A stretch of 64,000 bases of DNA. Source: Acidimicrobiia bacterium. Lineage in GTDB: Bacteria > Actinomycetota > Acidimicrobiia > Spongiisociales > UBA5794. The notes below the pieces were generated by a model. It searched no databases. It worked only from the letters and a program-made list of their open reading frames with translations, and was not told the DNA's origin. Positions 26,994 through 35,534 of the stretch are shown in pieces (position 1 is the stretch's first letter; every line of letters begins with the position of its first letter). Both the position numbers and the translations under genes were made by a program. Location: assembly GCA_036396535.1 (NCBI GenBank), contig DASWKR010000057.1:62001-126000 (forward strand). Reading direction: 5' to 3'.

Positions 26994-29900
26994 TCACGCC
27001 GGATCGCCGGCCATCACCATCTCCGGCGCCGGGAGCGTCAACTCGAACTGGCTCCATCCGTCGAGGTAGCGGTAGGCGAGCGTACCCCCCATGAGCTCGG
27101 CCAGCCTCCTGGCGACGGTGAGGCCGAGCCCGACGGATCCCGGCTGAGTCGGTCTGTTGTGCGCCCGCTCGTAAGGAGCGAAGACCCGTTCCCGGTCCTC
27201 CCGGGGGATCCCGGGACCATTGTCGACGACCGAGAGCCGGATCCTCCCACCCCTGTCTCGGGCCGTGATGCGCACGTCGTCGCCTCCGTATCTCATCGCA
27301 TTCGTGATGAGGTTGCGGAGGATCTGGCGCACCCGGGTCGGGTCGGCCCACACGACGAAGCTAGGCACCTCGACGGCGAGTCTGCCGCGGCCGACCATCT
27401 CGACGAAGCGACCGCTGACGAGCTCGGTGTCGACGAGCTCCTTGAGATCGACGGCAACCGGCATCACCCTGATCGAGCCCGTGTCGGCCCTGGCGGCAAC
27501 GAGCAGGTCCTCGATGATGTTCGCCACCTCTTGGCTCTGGTCGGCGATCAGATCGATGAGCTCCGCCGTCGCTTCCGCGCCGAGCGTGCCGTCATCCGAT
27601 GAGAGCTCCTCGGCCAGTCCGACGACCGCGGTGAGCGGAGTCCTCACCTCGTGCGACACGCTGGCGATGAACTCGTCCTTCGCTCTGACGAGGGCTCCAA
27701 GGCGCTCGAGCGTCTGCCTCCGTTCGAGGTATGCGCCGATCATGTCTGCCGCGGCCCGCAGCGCAGCCACCTCGTGCTCGCTCCAGGAGCGCTCCTCGCG
27801 ATAGTCGGCGAACCCGACCGAGCCCGCCCATGCACCGTCGATGTAGAACGGCAGAACCAGCTCCGAGCGCAACCCATCCGCCTCGTAGATCTCACGGGCC
27901 TTGCCCGTCTGCTCACTGGCTATGACGTGGACCGCCCGCCCGGACGAGAGCCCGTCCAGCATCTCCGGGAAATCTGCGTGAGGGCCGCCGAACCACGGCA
28001 AGTCCCCCTCGCGTCCCGACACCTCGTCACGCTGCGCCTCGTGGATGATCCGCGAGCACAGGCCCATGTCGGGGTCTTCGTAGTTCATCTCGACGTAGAC
28101 GTAGTCGGCCGTCGTGGCCTCGAGCAGCGCAGCCAGTGCCACGGTCACGGCCTGGTCGTCGGCGTCGGCGAGCAGGGCTTGTGACGACGCGATCAGGGCC
28201 GTCTCGAAGACGTGGCGACGATCGAGGTCGTTGACGAGCTCCTCGAGCCAGGCGCGCGACGACTCGCGATCCCATGCGACGCCGATCATGTCTGCCAGCG
28301 TCTGGAGGACGGTGACCTGGGTCGTCCGGTCCGGCTCGGCGGAGGGCGGCGGTCGCTCGGAACCCGGTGCCTGCACCCCCGCCGTTCCCGGCTCGACGAT
28401 GCGCGATGCCTCCTCGGCGGTCGTCGCTCCGACCGTCCCGAGCCACTCTCCCCTCACGATCACAGGAAGCCGAATGAGCACGTCCGCTCGATCGTCTCGG
28501 TAGCGCTCCTTCTCCTGACCTTTGAGCTCCCAGAAGGGCATCGAGACGACGGATCCTGCCGACAGCCACCCGGCGACCGCGTGGAGCTCGTTCCAGGAGA
28601 GGTCCGGGGCGCGGTCGAGGGTCTCCTTCAGGACGCCCACAGACTCGACGACCCGCGAGGTACGCATCCCTGCCGCGTCGACGTTCCTCTCGACGAAGAC
28701 GGATGAGGCGGCGATGGCACTGGAGACGGATTCGAGCGCGACGGCGAGCCCGTTCTGGTCGGGAGCCATGAACAGCGCCCGTGAGCACTCGGCGATGGCC
28801 TGGAGCATGGCCACGTTCTCGCCGAGCTCCTCGGTGAGCTCCTGCACGGCGCTGAGCGATCGCTCGAGCCGACTGTTGCGAACTCCGATCGACACCTGGC
28901 GCGCCAGGTCGCCGAGCAGTCTGAGGTCCGAAGCGTCGAACCGGCGCAAGTCACTCATCGGCGACGACGCCACAAGCATGCCGATCGTCGTGCCATCGGC
29001 GTCGAGCGGTGCGGCGATCGCCGGCCGCGTGGCGTCGAGGCCCGGCACCGCTGGATCGCTGGGTGCCAGGTCGGCGGGCCCCGTCATCGCTTCGGCGTAC
29101 GAAGCCAGGCCGGACGAGTCGATCGTCGACACCTGAGCCATGCCAGCCTCGACGCCCTGCTCGCCGACGATGGTCCGGAAGGCGCTGAGCCCGCCACTCG
29201 AGAACAGCACCACGGCGGCGCGCTCCACCTCGAACACGTGCCGGGCGTGGCCGAGTACGTCACGAATGCCGATCTCGATGTCCTCGGCTTCATGCAGCAG
29301 CCTCGTCGCCTCGTAGATCCAGCCGAGCTTCTCCCGCTCGTTGCCGCTGCTGACGAAGCCGCGGTATCCGAGATACACAGCTCCCGGAACGACGACGGAA
29401 GGGATCGCAACGATCGGATCGGCAACGATGACGTGATACAGCACGATGCCGAGCGTGGCGTTCATCACAGTCGCGACGCTGCCGAACGCCACCGTGCTGT
29501 TGATCTCACTCGATTCGAGCTCCGCCCCGGACAGCCGCATGGCGCCGTTGATGAGCACCACAGCCAGGCCGAAGGCGATGAGGGTTGCGAAGCCGACCGC
29601 CATCCATCCGGAGGCGGACTCCAGGGAGGCTCCCGTTGCGAGGAGGCCCCGGAGAACGACGATGGCGATCGCCGACTGGAAGGCGAGCTGGCCCAGGTTG
29701 AAGGTGAGCTTCAGCGGGGCCTGGCGGCGGTGGACGGCGAGGGCCACGCCCGTACCCACCACCTGCGCGGCGAGCAGCGTGAGCGGGGCGGCCGCAACCA
29801 GCCCGACGACCAACGGAACCTCGCCCATGGAGAACGAGTGGGCATGGTGCCTGACCCGGAGATGCACGACGGCGACTTCGGCGGCGTAGAACCCGGCGGC

Positions 29901-30080
29901 GAGCAGCCAGAATCCCGCTCGGCTGTCAGGTGTGAGCGGCTCCATGCCGAGCATGGCCGTCCCGAGCGAAGCGGCCGCCGCCACGATGGTCGCCAGGAGC
30001 AGCCAAACCGACTCGGCGCCACCCTTGACGAGAGAGCGCCCCACGGTCGGCGGCGCGTGAGAGGCGGGGTGGATCGTCAC
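26994..30080 (-). CDS. Orphan membrane histidine kinase with several GAF-like domains
   Basis: A 1028-residue sensor kinase. The first 230 residues contain about seven hydrophobic helices, forming a membrane sensor module without a clear extracellular domain. Two or three GAF-like regions follow (about 255-400, 420-600 and 625-780; the last has HVIASEQTGKAREIYEADGL and LVLPFYIDGAWAGSVGFAD). HisKA has its phosphorylated histidine in FIASVSHEVRTPL near 810; HATPase has NLITNAMRYGG, DNGPGIP and GSVGLGL. No response regulator gene lies next to it. The signal is unknown; the membrane unit resembles the MASE-like modules of other actinobacterial kinases. Confidence 0.9.
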   Translation of the reverse strand: MTIHPASHAPPTVGRSLVKGGAESVWLLLATIVAAAASLGTAMLGMEPLTPDSRAGFWLLAAGFYAAEVAVVHLRVRHHAHSFSMGEVPLVVGLVAAAPLTLLAAQVVGTGVALAVHRRQAPLKLTFNLGQLAFQSAIAIVVLRGLLATGASLESASGWMAVGFATLIAFGLAVVLINGAMRLSGAELESSEINSTVAFGSVATVMNATLGIVLYHVIVADPIVAIPSVVVPGAVYLGYRGFVSSGNEREKLGWIYEATRLLHEAEDIEIGIRDVLGHARHVFEVERAAVVLFSSGGLSAFRTIVGEQGVEAGMAQVSTIDSSGLASYAEAMTGPADLAPSDPAVPGLDATRPAIAAPLDADGTTIGMLVASSPMSDLRRFDASDLRLLGDLARQVSIGVRNSRLERSLSAVQELTEELGENVAMLQAIAECSRALFMAPDQNGLAVALESVSSAIAASSVFVERNVDAAGMRTSRVVESVGVLKETLDRAPDLSWNELHAVAGWLSAGSVVSMPFWELKGQEKERYRDDRADVLIRLPVIVRGEWLGTVGATTAEEASRIVEPGTAGVQAPGSERPPPSAEPDRTTQVTVLQTLADMIGVAWDRESSRAWLEELVNDLDRRHVFETALIASSQALLADADDQAVTVALAALLEATTADYVYVEMNYEDPDMGLCSRIIHEAQRDEVSGREGDLPWFGGPHADFPEMLDGLSSGRAVHVIASEQTGKAREIYEADGLRSELVLPFYIDGAWAGSVGFADYREERSWSEHEVAALRAAADMIGAYLERRQTLERLGALVRAKDEFIASVSHEVRTPLTAVVGLAEELSSDDGTLGAEATAELIDLIADQSQEVANIIEDLLVAARADTGSIRVMPVAVDLKELVDTELVSGRFVEMVGRGRLAVEVPSFVVWADPTRVRQILRNLITNAMRYGGDDVRITARDRGGRIRLSVVDNGPGIPREDRERVFAPYERAHNRPTQPGSVGLGLTVARRLAELMGGTLAYRYLDGWSQFELTLPAPEMVMAGDPA

Positions 30081-30163
30081 GAGCGCCTCAGCGACGCATC
30101 GACCGGGAGGCGTGCTGGCACGTCGCGCTCCGGCGCGTTGCGCTCTGTCGCGCCCATCTCACC

Positions 30164-30202
30164 TTCCTGGCTGCAGAGGAGTCATCTGGCTTCCTCCAGG
30201 AA
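30164..30202 (-). terminator. Possible hairpin downstream of the helicase gene
   Basis: TTCCTGG and CCAGGAA form a 7-bp outer stem and AGGA/TCCT can pair inside it. It lies between the helicase stop and the kinase start on the same strand. No T-run follows, so termination is only a possibility. Confidence 0.35.
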
Positions 30203-30225
30203 TATCGGTTCGATCCCGGCGAAAC

Positions 30226-32244
30226 TTACGGATTAGGCGTCCACAGGGCAGAGAGCAGCTCGGCGACGGGATCGAGCCGCCGGTCCGAACCGGACGAGCG
30301 CTCGGTCACCGGGTCGACGCCCGAGTAGCTCCGGACGAAGCGCTCACCGACCCCTTCGAGGAACCGACTCGGAGGTGCATACGAGTACGCCGCGTCTGCA
30401 CCGAATCGACGGTGGTAATAGCGCTGCGGCACGCTGACGACGAGCTCGTCACGCGCTCGAGTGAGTGCGACATACAGCAGACGCCTTTCCTCCTCGAGGC
30501 CGCCGGGCTCGCCGAGGGCCATGTCGGATGGGATGTTGCCGTCCGAGACATGGATCACATGGACTGCCCGCCACTCCCCACCCTTCGCCGAGTGGATGGT
30601 CGAGAGGACGAGATAGTCGTCGTCGAGATGCGGAGCGCCGGCCAGGGCGCCCGTGCTGACAGGGGGATCGAGTGCGAGCTCGGCGAGGAAGCTCGACCGG
30701 GTCTCGTGGCGCGCCGCCATGAGGACCAGGGAGTCGAGGTCGCCGAGCCTCACCCCCGGATCGTCGTAGCAGTGCTCGAACGTGATCTCGCAGAACTCGA
30801 GCATTGCTTCGATCTGCTCGGCCGGAGACGGCGTGGATGCGGCCCCGGCGAGCCCCGCCTGGAGCGCCTCGAAGGCCGGCCGCGCCTCGGCGGGGAGGTT
30901 CACATCGACCCGGCACAGGGCGGTGGCGTCCCGGCCATCGGCGAGCACGAGGGACGTGACCCTGGTGGCGGTTGCCTGGCCAACGCCCGGCACCAGCATG
31001 AGAACCCGGTTCCAGGCGAGCTCGTCCCGAGGGTTCTCGAGGACTCGCAACATGGCGACGAGGTCCTTGACGTGGGCAGCCTCGAGGAACTTGAGACCGC
31101 CGAACTTGACGAATGGGATGTCGCGCCGCGCCAGCTCGAGCTCGAGCCCTGCCGAGTGGTGCCCGGTCCGGAACAACACGGCCTGTTCGCGCAGAGAGAC
31201 GCCCCGCTCGCGACGCTCGAGCACGCGGTCGCACACGAGGTCGGCTTGGGCCCCCTCGTCGGCACATGTCACCAGCTCGGGCACCGGACCGTCGCGCCGT
31301 CGAGACCACAGCCGCTTCGGGATGACGTCGATGGCCGGCGCCATCACATCGTTGGCCGGGGCGAGGATCTGAGGCGTCGAGCGATAGTTCTCCTCCAGCC
31401 ACACCGTCACGGTGCCGGGGAACCGCTCTGAGAAGGCCAAGAGGTTCCCAGCGCTCGCAGCCCGAAACCCATAGATCGCCTGGGCGTCGTCGCCGACGAC
31501 TGTCAGGTTGCCGGTCGAGCCGCACAGGGCCTCGAGGATGTCGGCCTGGACGGCGTTCGTGTCCTGGTACTCGTCCACGAGCACGTGGTCGAACAGCCCG
31601 GCGACTGCGGTACCCGACTCGGATCCGAGCAGGGCGCGCCAGTAGAGGAGGAGGTCGTCATAGTCGAGGACGTTGTGGCGTCGCTTCCGGTCGGAGTACG
31701 CCACGAAGATGCCGGCCAGGGCGGCCTCGTGGTCGGAGCACCACGCGAAGTGTTGCGCCAAGACCTGGTGAAGCGGCTCCTGGGCGTTCACGCACCGCCC
31801 GTAGGCGGCCGCGATGGTCTCCTTCCTCGGGAAGCGCCGCTCTCTCAGGTCGATGTCCGCCTCGGCGCGCAGCACGCCGAAGAGGCCTTCGGTATCTGCC
31901 TGGTCGAGGATCGTGTAGGAAGGGTCGAGACCCACGGCCTCCCCGTAGCGTCGCAGGAGCCGATGCGCCGTGCCATGGAACGTGCCGCCCCACACCCTGC
32001 CGACCGGTCGCCCGCGAATGAGCCTGTCGGCGCGGCGCAGCATCTCGCCTGCGGCACGCTTCGTGAACGTGAGCAGCAGGATTCGCTCCGGTGGAACGCC
32101 ACCATCGACCAGGGCCGCCACCCTCGCCGCCAGCGTCCTCGTCTTTCCGGTGCCTGCTCCGGCCACGACGCGGAGCGGACCCCCGCCGTGCTCGACGGCA
32201 GCCCGTTGCTCGGCGTTGAGATCCTCGATCGTCGCGGCGAACAT
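30226..32244 (-). CDS. UvrD/PcrA-like superfamily 1 DNA helicase
   Basis: A 672-residue ATP-dependent helicase. Motifs in order: LNAEQRAAV (Q motif), GAGTGKTRTL (Walker A, near 30), LLTFTKRAAGEM (Ia), LVDEYQDTN (II, near 220), VVGDDAQAIYGFRAA (III), LEENYRST (IV), STIHSAKGGEW (V, near 570) and LYVALTRARDEL (VI, near 615). It is shorter than typical PcrA/UvrD1 proteins of about 750 residues and lacks the C-terminal RNA polymerase-binding tail. The family unwinds DNA in repair; actinobacterial UvrD2-like helicases are the closest alternative but no HRDC domain is visible. Confidence 0.92.
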   Translation of the reverse strand: MFAATIEDLNAEQRAAVEHGGGPLRVVAGAGTGKTRTLAARVAALVDGGVPPERILLLTFTKRAAGEMLRRADRLIRGRPVGRVWGGTFHGTAHRLLRRYGEAVGLDPSYTILDQADTEGLFGVLRAEADIDLRERRFPRKETIAAAYGRCVNAQEPLHQVLAQHFAWCSDHEAALAGIFVAYSDRKRRHNVLDYDDLLLYWRALLGSESGTAVAGLFDHVLVDEYQDTNAVQADILEALCGSTGNLTVVGDDAQAIYGFRAASAGNLLAFSERFPGTVTVWLEENYRSTPQILAPANDVMAPAIDVIPKRLWSRRRDGPVPELVTCADEGAQADLVCDRVLERRERGVSLREQAVLFRTGHHSAGLELELARRDIPFVKFGGLKFLEAAHVKDLVAMLRVLENPRDELAWNRVLMLVPGVGQATATRVTSLVLADGRDATALCRVDVNLPAEARPAFEALQAGLAGAASTPSPAEQIEAMLEFCEITFEHCYDDPGVRLGDLDSLVLMAARHETRSSFLAELALDPPVSTGALAGAPHLDDDYLVLSTIHSAKGGEWRAVHVIHVSDGNIPSDMALGEPGGLEEERRLLYVALTRARDELVVSVPQRYYHRRFGADAAYSYAPPSRFLEGVGERFVRSYSGVDPVTERSSGSDRRLDPVAELLSALWTPNP

Positions 32245-32316
32245 CCGTTCGATCCTAGGGGCTGGGTGCTCGCCTGGGGTGGTTTTGGCGGCACGGTGGC
32301 TGGTCGCAAGCAGGAG

Positions 32317-32344
32317 TTGTCATAGAATATGAAGGTGATATACT
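32317..32344 (+). promoter_or_regulatory. hsp20 promoter with a half HAIR-like site
   Basis: TTGTCA at 32317-32322 and TATACT at 32339-32344, 16 bases apart, form a strong sigma-70 type promoter. ACTCAAG at 32342-32348 overlaps the -10 box and equals one half of the HspR-binding HAIR inverted repeat (CTTGAGT-N7-ACTCAAG); the other half, at 32328-32334, is poorly conserved. Heat-shock repression through this site is possible. Confidence 0.65.
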
Positions 32345-32388
32345 CAAGTTAAATGACGCGAGAGACTGAGAACTATGGAGGGTGAGCA

Positions 32389-32805
32389 ATGACGATGGTA
32401 CGATTCGACCCGTTCAGCATGTTGCGGGACTTCGACCGCATGTTCGACGAAGGAGGCATGACTCGCCTGTCGACGTGGATGCCTCGTCTGGATGTATTCG
32501 ACCGCGAGGACACGCTCGTGGTGCGGGCAGAGCTGCCGGGTATCGACGGCGATTCCCTCGACGTCACGGTCGAGGCGGGCACGCTGATGATCACCGGCTC
32601 CAGGACGCTCTCGTCCGAGGAGAACAAGGACGCCTACCACCGCAAGGAGATCGCAGAGGGCAGCTTCAAGCGCACCGTGCTCCTCCCGGAGGGCACCGAC
32701 CCTGAGGCCATCTCGGCGTCGTCGAAGGACGGGATCCTCGAGATCGTGATCCCGAAGAAGCCTGAGATCCTCCCCCGCAAGGTCAACGTGGACGTGCAGC
32801 GGTAA
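32389..32805 (+). CDS. Hsp20 / alpha-crystallin family small heat-shock protein
   Basis: A 138-residue small heat-shock protein. An N-terminal arm (FDPFSMLRDFDRMFDE) precedes the alpha-crystallin domain at about 35-125, which starts at WMPRLDVFDREDTLVVRAELPG and has KDGILEIVIPK near its end. It acts as an ATP-independent holdase that keeps unfolding proteins soluble. GGAGGGTGAG lies just before the ATG. It is a monocistronic unit between a clear promoter and a clear terminator. Confidence 0.93.
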   Translation: MTMVRFDPFSMLRDFDRMFDEGGMTRLSTWMPRLDVFDREDTLVVRAELPGIDGDSLDVTVEAGTLMITGSRTLSSEENKDAYHRKEIAEGSFKRTVLLPEGTDPEAISASSKDGILEIVIPKKPEILPRKVNVDVQR

Positions 32806-32833
32806 CTCTTCCTCCCACGGAACCGCTGACACC

Positions 32834-32872
32834 GGCGGCCCGTCTCGTCATGAGGCGGGCCGCCTCTTCTTT
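32834..32872 (+). terminator. Rho-independent terminator of hsp20
   Basis: GGCGGCCCG and CGGGCCGCC form a 9-bp stem with 13 bases between, which can add CTC/GAG pairs, followed by TCTTCTTT. This is the most convincing intrinsic terminator in the window. Confidence 0.8.
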
Positions 32873-32913
32873 CGCGAACCGTCGGGCGAGCCCCGGGAAG
32901 TACGATCGGCAGG

Positions 32914-33240
32914 ATGGACGCCGACCCCGTCTCGATAGACGAGTTGATCCGGGACCTCGCAGGACCGTGGCTGCCGGAGGACGTCGTGTCGGTGAACGAT
33001 GCGGTAGTCCGTCTCGCCAGGCTCGAAGGCGTGTTCCCATGGCACCACCACGACGAGGACGAGCTCTTCCTGTGTTGGGATGGGGAGTTCCGCATCGAAT
33101 TGGCGGACGACGGCCCGGTCATGCTCCGCCGAGGAGACGTTTTCGTCGTGCCTGCCGGTGTGGAGCACCGTCCGGTCGCCGACGTCGTCTCGCACGCCCT
33201 CCTCCTCGAGAGGCCGGAGACCAAGCAGTACGGGAGCTGA
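32914..33240 (+). CDS. Cupin domain protein
   Basis: A 108-residue single-domain cupin. The metal-binding motif 1 reads FPWHHHDEDELFLCWDGEF near residues 41-59 with three histidines and a glutamate, and motif 2 has PAGVEHRPV near 85. Such small cupins bind Fe, Mn or Zn and act as isomerases, oxygenases or sensors; no particular reaction can be named. The following gene starts one base after its stop codon, implying cotranscription with the LigD-type polymerase. Confidence 0.85.
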   Translation: MDADPVSIDELIRDLAGPWLPEDVVSVNDAVVRLARLEGVFPWHHHDEDELFLCWDGEFRIELADDGPVMLRRGDVFVVPAGVEHRPVADVVSHALLLERPETKQYGS

Positions 33241-33241
33241 C

Positions 33242-34237
33242 GTGGCGGTGAGCGAGACGTACGTCGAGGTGGCCGGGGAGGCCTTCCGCATCTCGAGCCC
33301 GGAGAAGCTGATGTTCCCCGAGCAGGGATGGAAGAAGCTCGACGTCGTCGAGCACTTCGTCATGTGCGTCGCCGGGGCGCTTGGAGGCGTGCGCAACCGG
33401 CCCTCGCTCCTCAAGAGGTGGAACGGAGGCGTGTCGGAGCCTCCGCTCTTCGTCAAGCGCCCCAAGGACGCGTCGAATCTCGTCGACGTGACGTTCCCGT
33501 CAGCTCGTCCCGGCAAGATGTTCGCCCCGCTCACCGAGCGAGACGTCATCTGGATGGCACAGATGAACTGCCTCGACCTGAACCCCTGGAATGCGCGAGC
33601 CGACGACCTCGAGCACCCCGACGAGCTCCGCATCGACCTCGACCCGACCGACGACTACGACTTCGAGGCGGCCCGAGATGTGGCGTTCGCCGTGAAGGAC
33701 GTCCTGGACGAGATCGGACTGGTCGGCTGGCCGAAGACTTCGGGTAACCGCGGCATCCACGTCTACGTCAGGGTTCAGCGGGAGTGGGACTTCTACGAGC
33801 TCCGGCGAGCGGGCCTCGCCATCGCCAGGGAGGTCGAGAGGCGACACGATCTGGCGACGACCGCATGGTGGAAGGAGGAGCGCACGGGGGTGTTCATCGA
33901 CTTCAACCAGAACGCCTGGGACAAGACGATCGCCAGCGCCTATTCGGTGCGGCACACGGGATGGGTCTCGACGCCGTTCTCATGGGACGAGCTGGCCACG
34001 ATCGATCACAAGGCGCTCGACCTGATGTCGTTCAAGGGCCGCTGGGATGACGTCGGAGACCTCACTGCGGGCATGGACGACGCCGCCGGCCGGCTCGACA
34101 AGGCGATGGAGATGGTGGCCGAAGATGAGGAGCGGGGCCTCGGAGAGGCACCATGGCCGCCCCACTACCCGAAGATGCCGGGTGAGCCGCCGAGAGTCCA
34201 ACCGTCCAAGAAGGTCGACGAGCATTGGACGGACTGA
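33242..34237 (+). CDS. LigD-type primase-polymerase (NHEJ polymerase domain, standalone)
   Basis: A 331-residue archaeo-eukaryotic primase-like polymerase corresponding to the polymerase domain of LigD. Landmarks are ISSPEKLMFPEQGWKKLDVV near residue 16, the catalytic aspartates in LRIDLDPTDDYDF near 130, KTSGNRGIHVYV near 165, FIDFNQNAWDKTIASAYSVR near 220 and PFSWDEL near 248. GTG 33242 is used because GGGAG lies a few bases upstream. Mycobacterial LigD has polymerase, nuclease and ligase in one chain; here the ligase lies separately at 43274-44305 and no Ku gene is in the window. Confidence 0.9.
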   Translation: MAVSETYVEVAGEAFRISSPEKLMFPEQGWKKLDVVEHFVMCVAGALGGVRNRPSLLKRWNGGVSEPPLFVKRPKDASNLVDVTFPSARPGKMFAPLTERDVIWMAQMNCLDLNPWNARADDLEHPDELRIDLDPTDDYDFEAARDVAFAVKDVLDEIGLVGWPKTSGNRGIHVYVRVQREWDFYELRRAGLAIAREVERRHDLATTAWWKEERTGVFIDFNQNAWDKTIASAYSVRHTGWVSTPFSWDELATIDHKALDLMSFKGRWDDVGDLTAGMDDAAGRLDKAMEMVAEDEERGLGEAPWPPHYPKMPGEPPRVQPSKKVDEHWTD

Positions 34238-34253
34238 CCGCCGACATGCGGGC

Positions 34254-34287
34254 ACGAGGGGTGCGGGATGAACCCCGCCCCCCTCGT
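34254..34287. terminator. Bidirectional terminator between convergent genes
   Basis: ACGAGGGG and CCCCTCGT pair for 8 bp, then after one mismatch GCGGG and CCCGC pair for 5 more, closing a 6-base loop. It separates the LigD-type polymerase gene from the convergent ScyD-like gene and could serve both. Confidence 0.6.
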
Positions 34288-34294
34288 CAACTGT

Positions 34295-35416
34295 TCACAG
34301 GCTGACTTTGAGGAGCTCGCCCACACCAGGGCAGACGCCACAATTGGACACGTACACGTCGCCGGAGCGGCTCACGTCCATGCCGCCGGGGAAGAAGAGC
34401 GGCTCGCTCAGCAGCAGATGGCGTGACCCATCGTGGTCGACGGCCCACAGCGCCCCTCCCGGATCACCGAGCAGCGAGTTGGTGGCGATCTCCAGCACGT
34501 AGAGACGCCCGTCGGGGCCGAAGTCGATGTCGATGATGTTCGTGAATCCGTCCGCGAACACCTCCGGCTCGTGGCCGGGAACAACCCGCCACACCGCGGC
34601 GCCGCCGACGGGGAACGGGAATCCGGTGAGCTGACCGACATACAAAGCCCGGTCGGGGCCGACGACCACAGATGTCGGGACAGCGTCCATCGGGATCTGC
34701 GTCCCGGGTGGCAGCCCGAGGAACGGGGGTGCATCGACGAACTGGACCGGGAAGACGGCGACGGTGGAGACCGCGCCGCCCTTCTTCACCTCGAGGAGGG
34801 CATTGCCTCCGGCGTCCGAGACGTACAGCTTGCCGCGCCGGGTCGTCACCGAGTTCGGATTCGTGTCGAGAGGACCGCCGTCCGGGTTCGCTGCGATCTC
34901 GTACTCGCCGATGTCGGCGACCTGCCGGACGACTCCCCGATGCGGCTTCATCTTGAGGAGCGACGCCAGCAGCTCACCGTCGGGACCGAAGCCGGGGATG
35001 GCGGATGGATCGCCCCCGAGCCCGACCGTCGCATATGTGCGACCGAACCGCCGCAAGACGTCCGACGGCCCGATCGCCGCAGAGCCATCGGCCGCCGCGA
35101 AGCTCGGGAGACCCTCGACGACTCGCTTGCTCGATCCGTGGCGCACCCGGGTGATCGAGCCGGTCAGCCCAAGGCACACCTCGGCTTCCGGATCCTCTGG
35201 GTCGGCTACACAGATGCCTGTGTCGCCTCCGAGGCCCGCTTCAGCGACGAGGACGGCCCCGTTCGCCCGTACGTGCACGCCTCTCGGGTTGTTGAGGCCC
35301 TCGGCGATGACCTCCCATGATGCTTCGCCCGACGTGTCTCCCGCCGTTGCGACACCAGGCAAGAGGGTCACCGTGAGTACGGCGGCGCCCGCCAGGACAA
35401 GATGTCTCTTGACCAT
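34295..35416 (-). CDS. ScyD/ScyE-like secreted beta-propeller protein
   Basis: A 373-residue secreted protein. An N-terminal signal peptide (KRHLVLAGAAVLTVTLLPGVATA, cleaved near residue 25) is followed by repeats of the NHL/SMP-30 kind: LNNPRGVHVRANGAVLVAEAG, GDTGICVAD, NSVTTRRGKLYVSDAGGNAL, VVGPDRALYVGQLTGFP and GGMDVSRSGDVYVSN. This is the ScyD/ScyE family architecture. The name comes from cyanobacterial scytonemin clusters, but actinobacteria have many copies with no such pathway, so the function here is unknown. Confidence 0.85.
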   Translation of the reverse strand: MVKRHLVLAGAAVLTVTLLPGVATAGDTSGEASWEVIAEGLNNPRGVHVRANGAVLVAEAGLGGDTGICVADPEDPEAEVCLGLTGSITRVRHGSSKRVVEGLPSFAAADGSAAIGPSDVLRRFGRTYATVGLGGDPSAIPGFGPDGELLASLLKMKPHRGVVRQVADIGEYEIAANPDGGPLDTNPNSVTTRRGKLYVSDAGGNALLEVKKGGAVSTVAVFPVQFVDAPPFLGLPPGTQIPMDAVPTSVVVGPDRALYVGQLTGFPFPVGGAAVWRVVPGHEPEVFADGFTNIIDIDFGPDGRLYVLEIATNSLLGDPGGALWAVDHDGSRHLLLSEPLFFPGGMDVSRSGDVYVSNCGVCPGVGELLKVSL

Positions 35417-35534
35417 TCCCCTACTCCCTTCGTGTGGAACGAGGCCAAGCTACCCGCCTTGACGTCGCTCTATTCGGGGATGCCTCACTCTGGGTCACCG
35501 TCGTCCACCAGGAGTGGCCGGCAACGGCGGAGGC

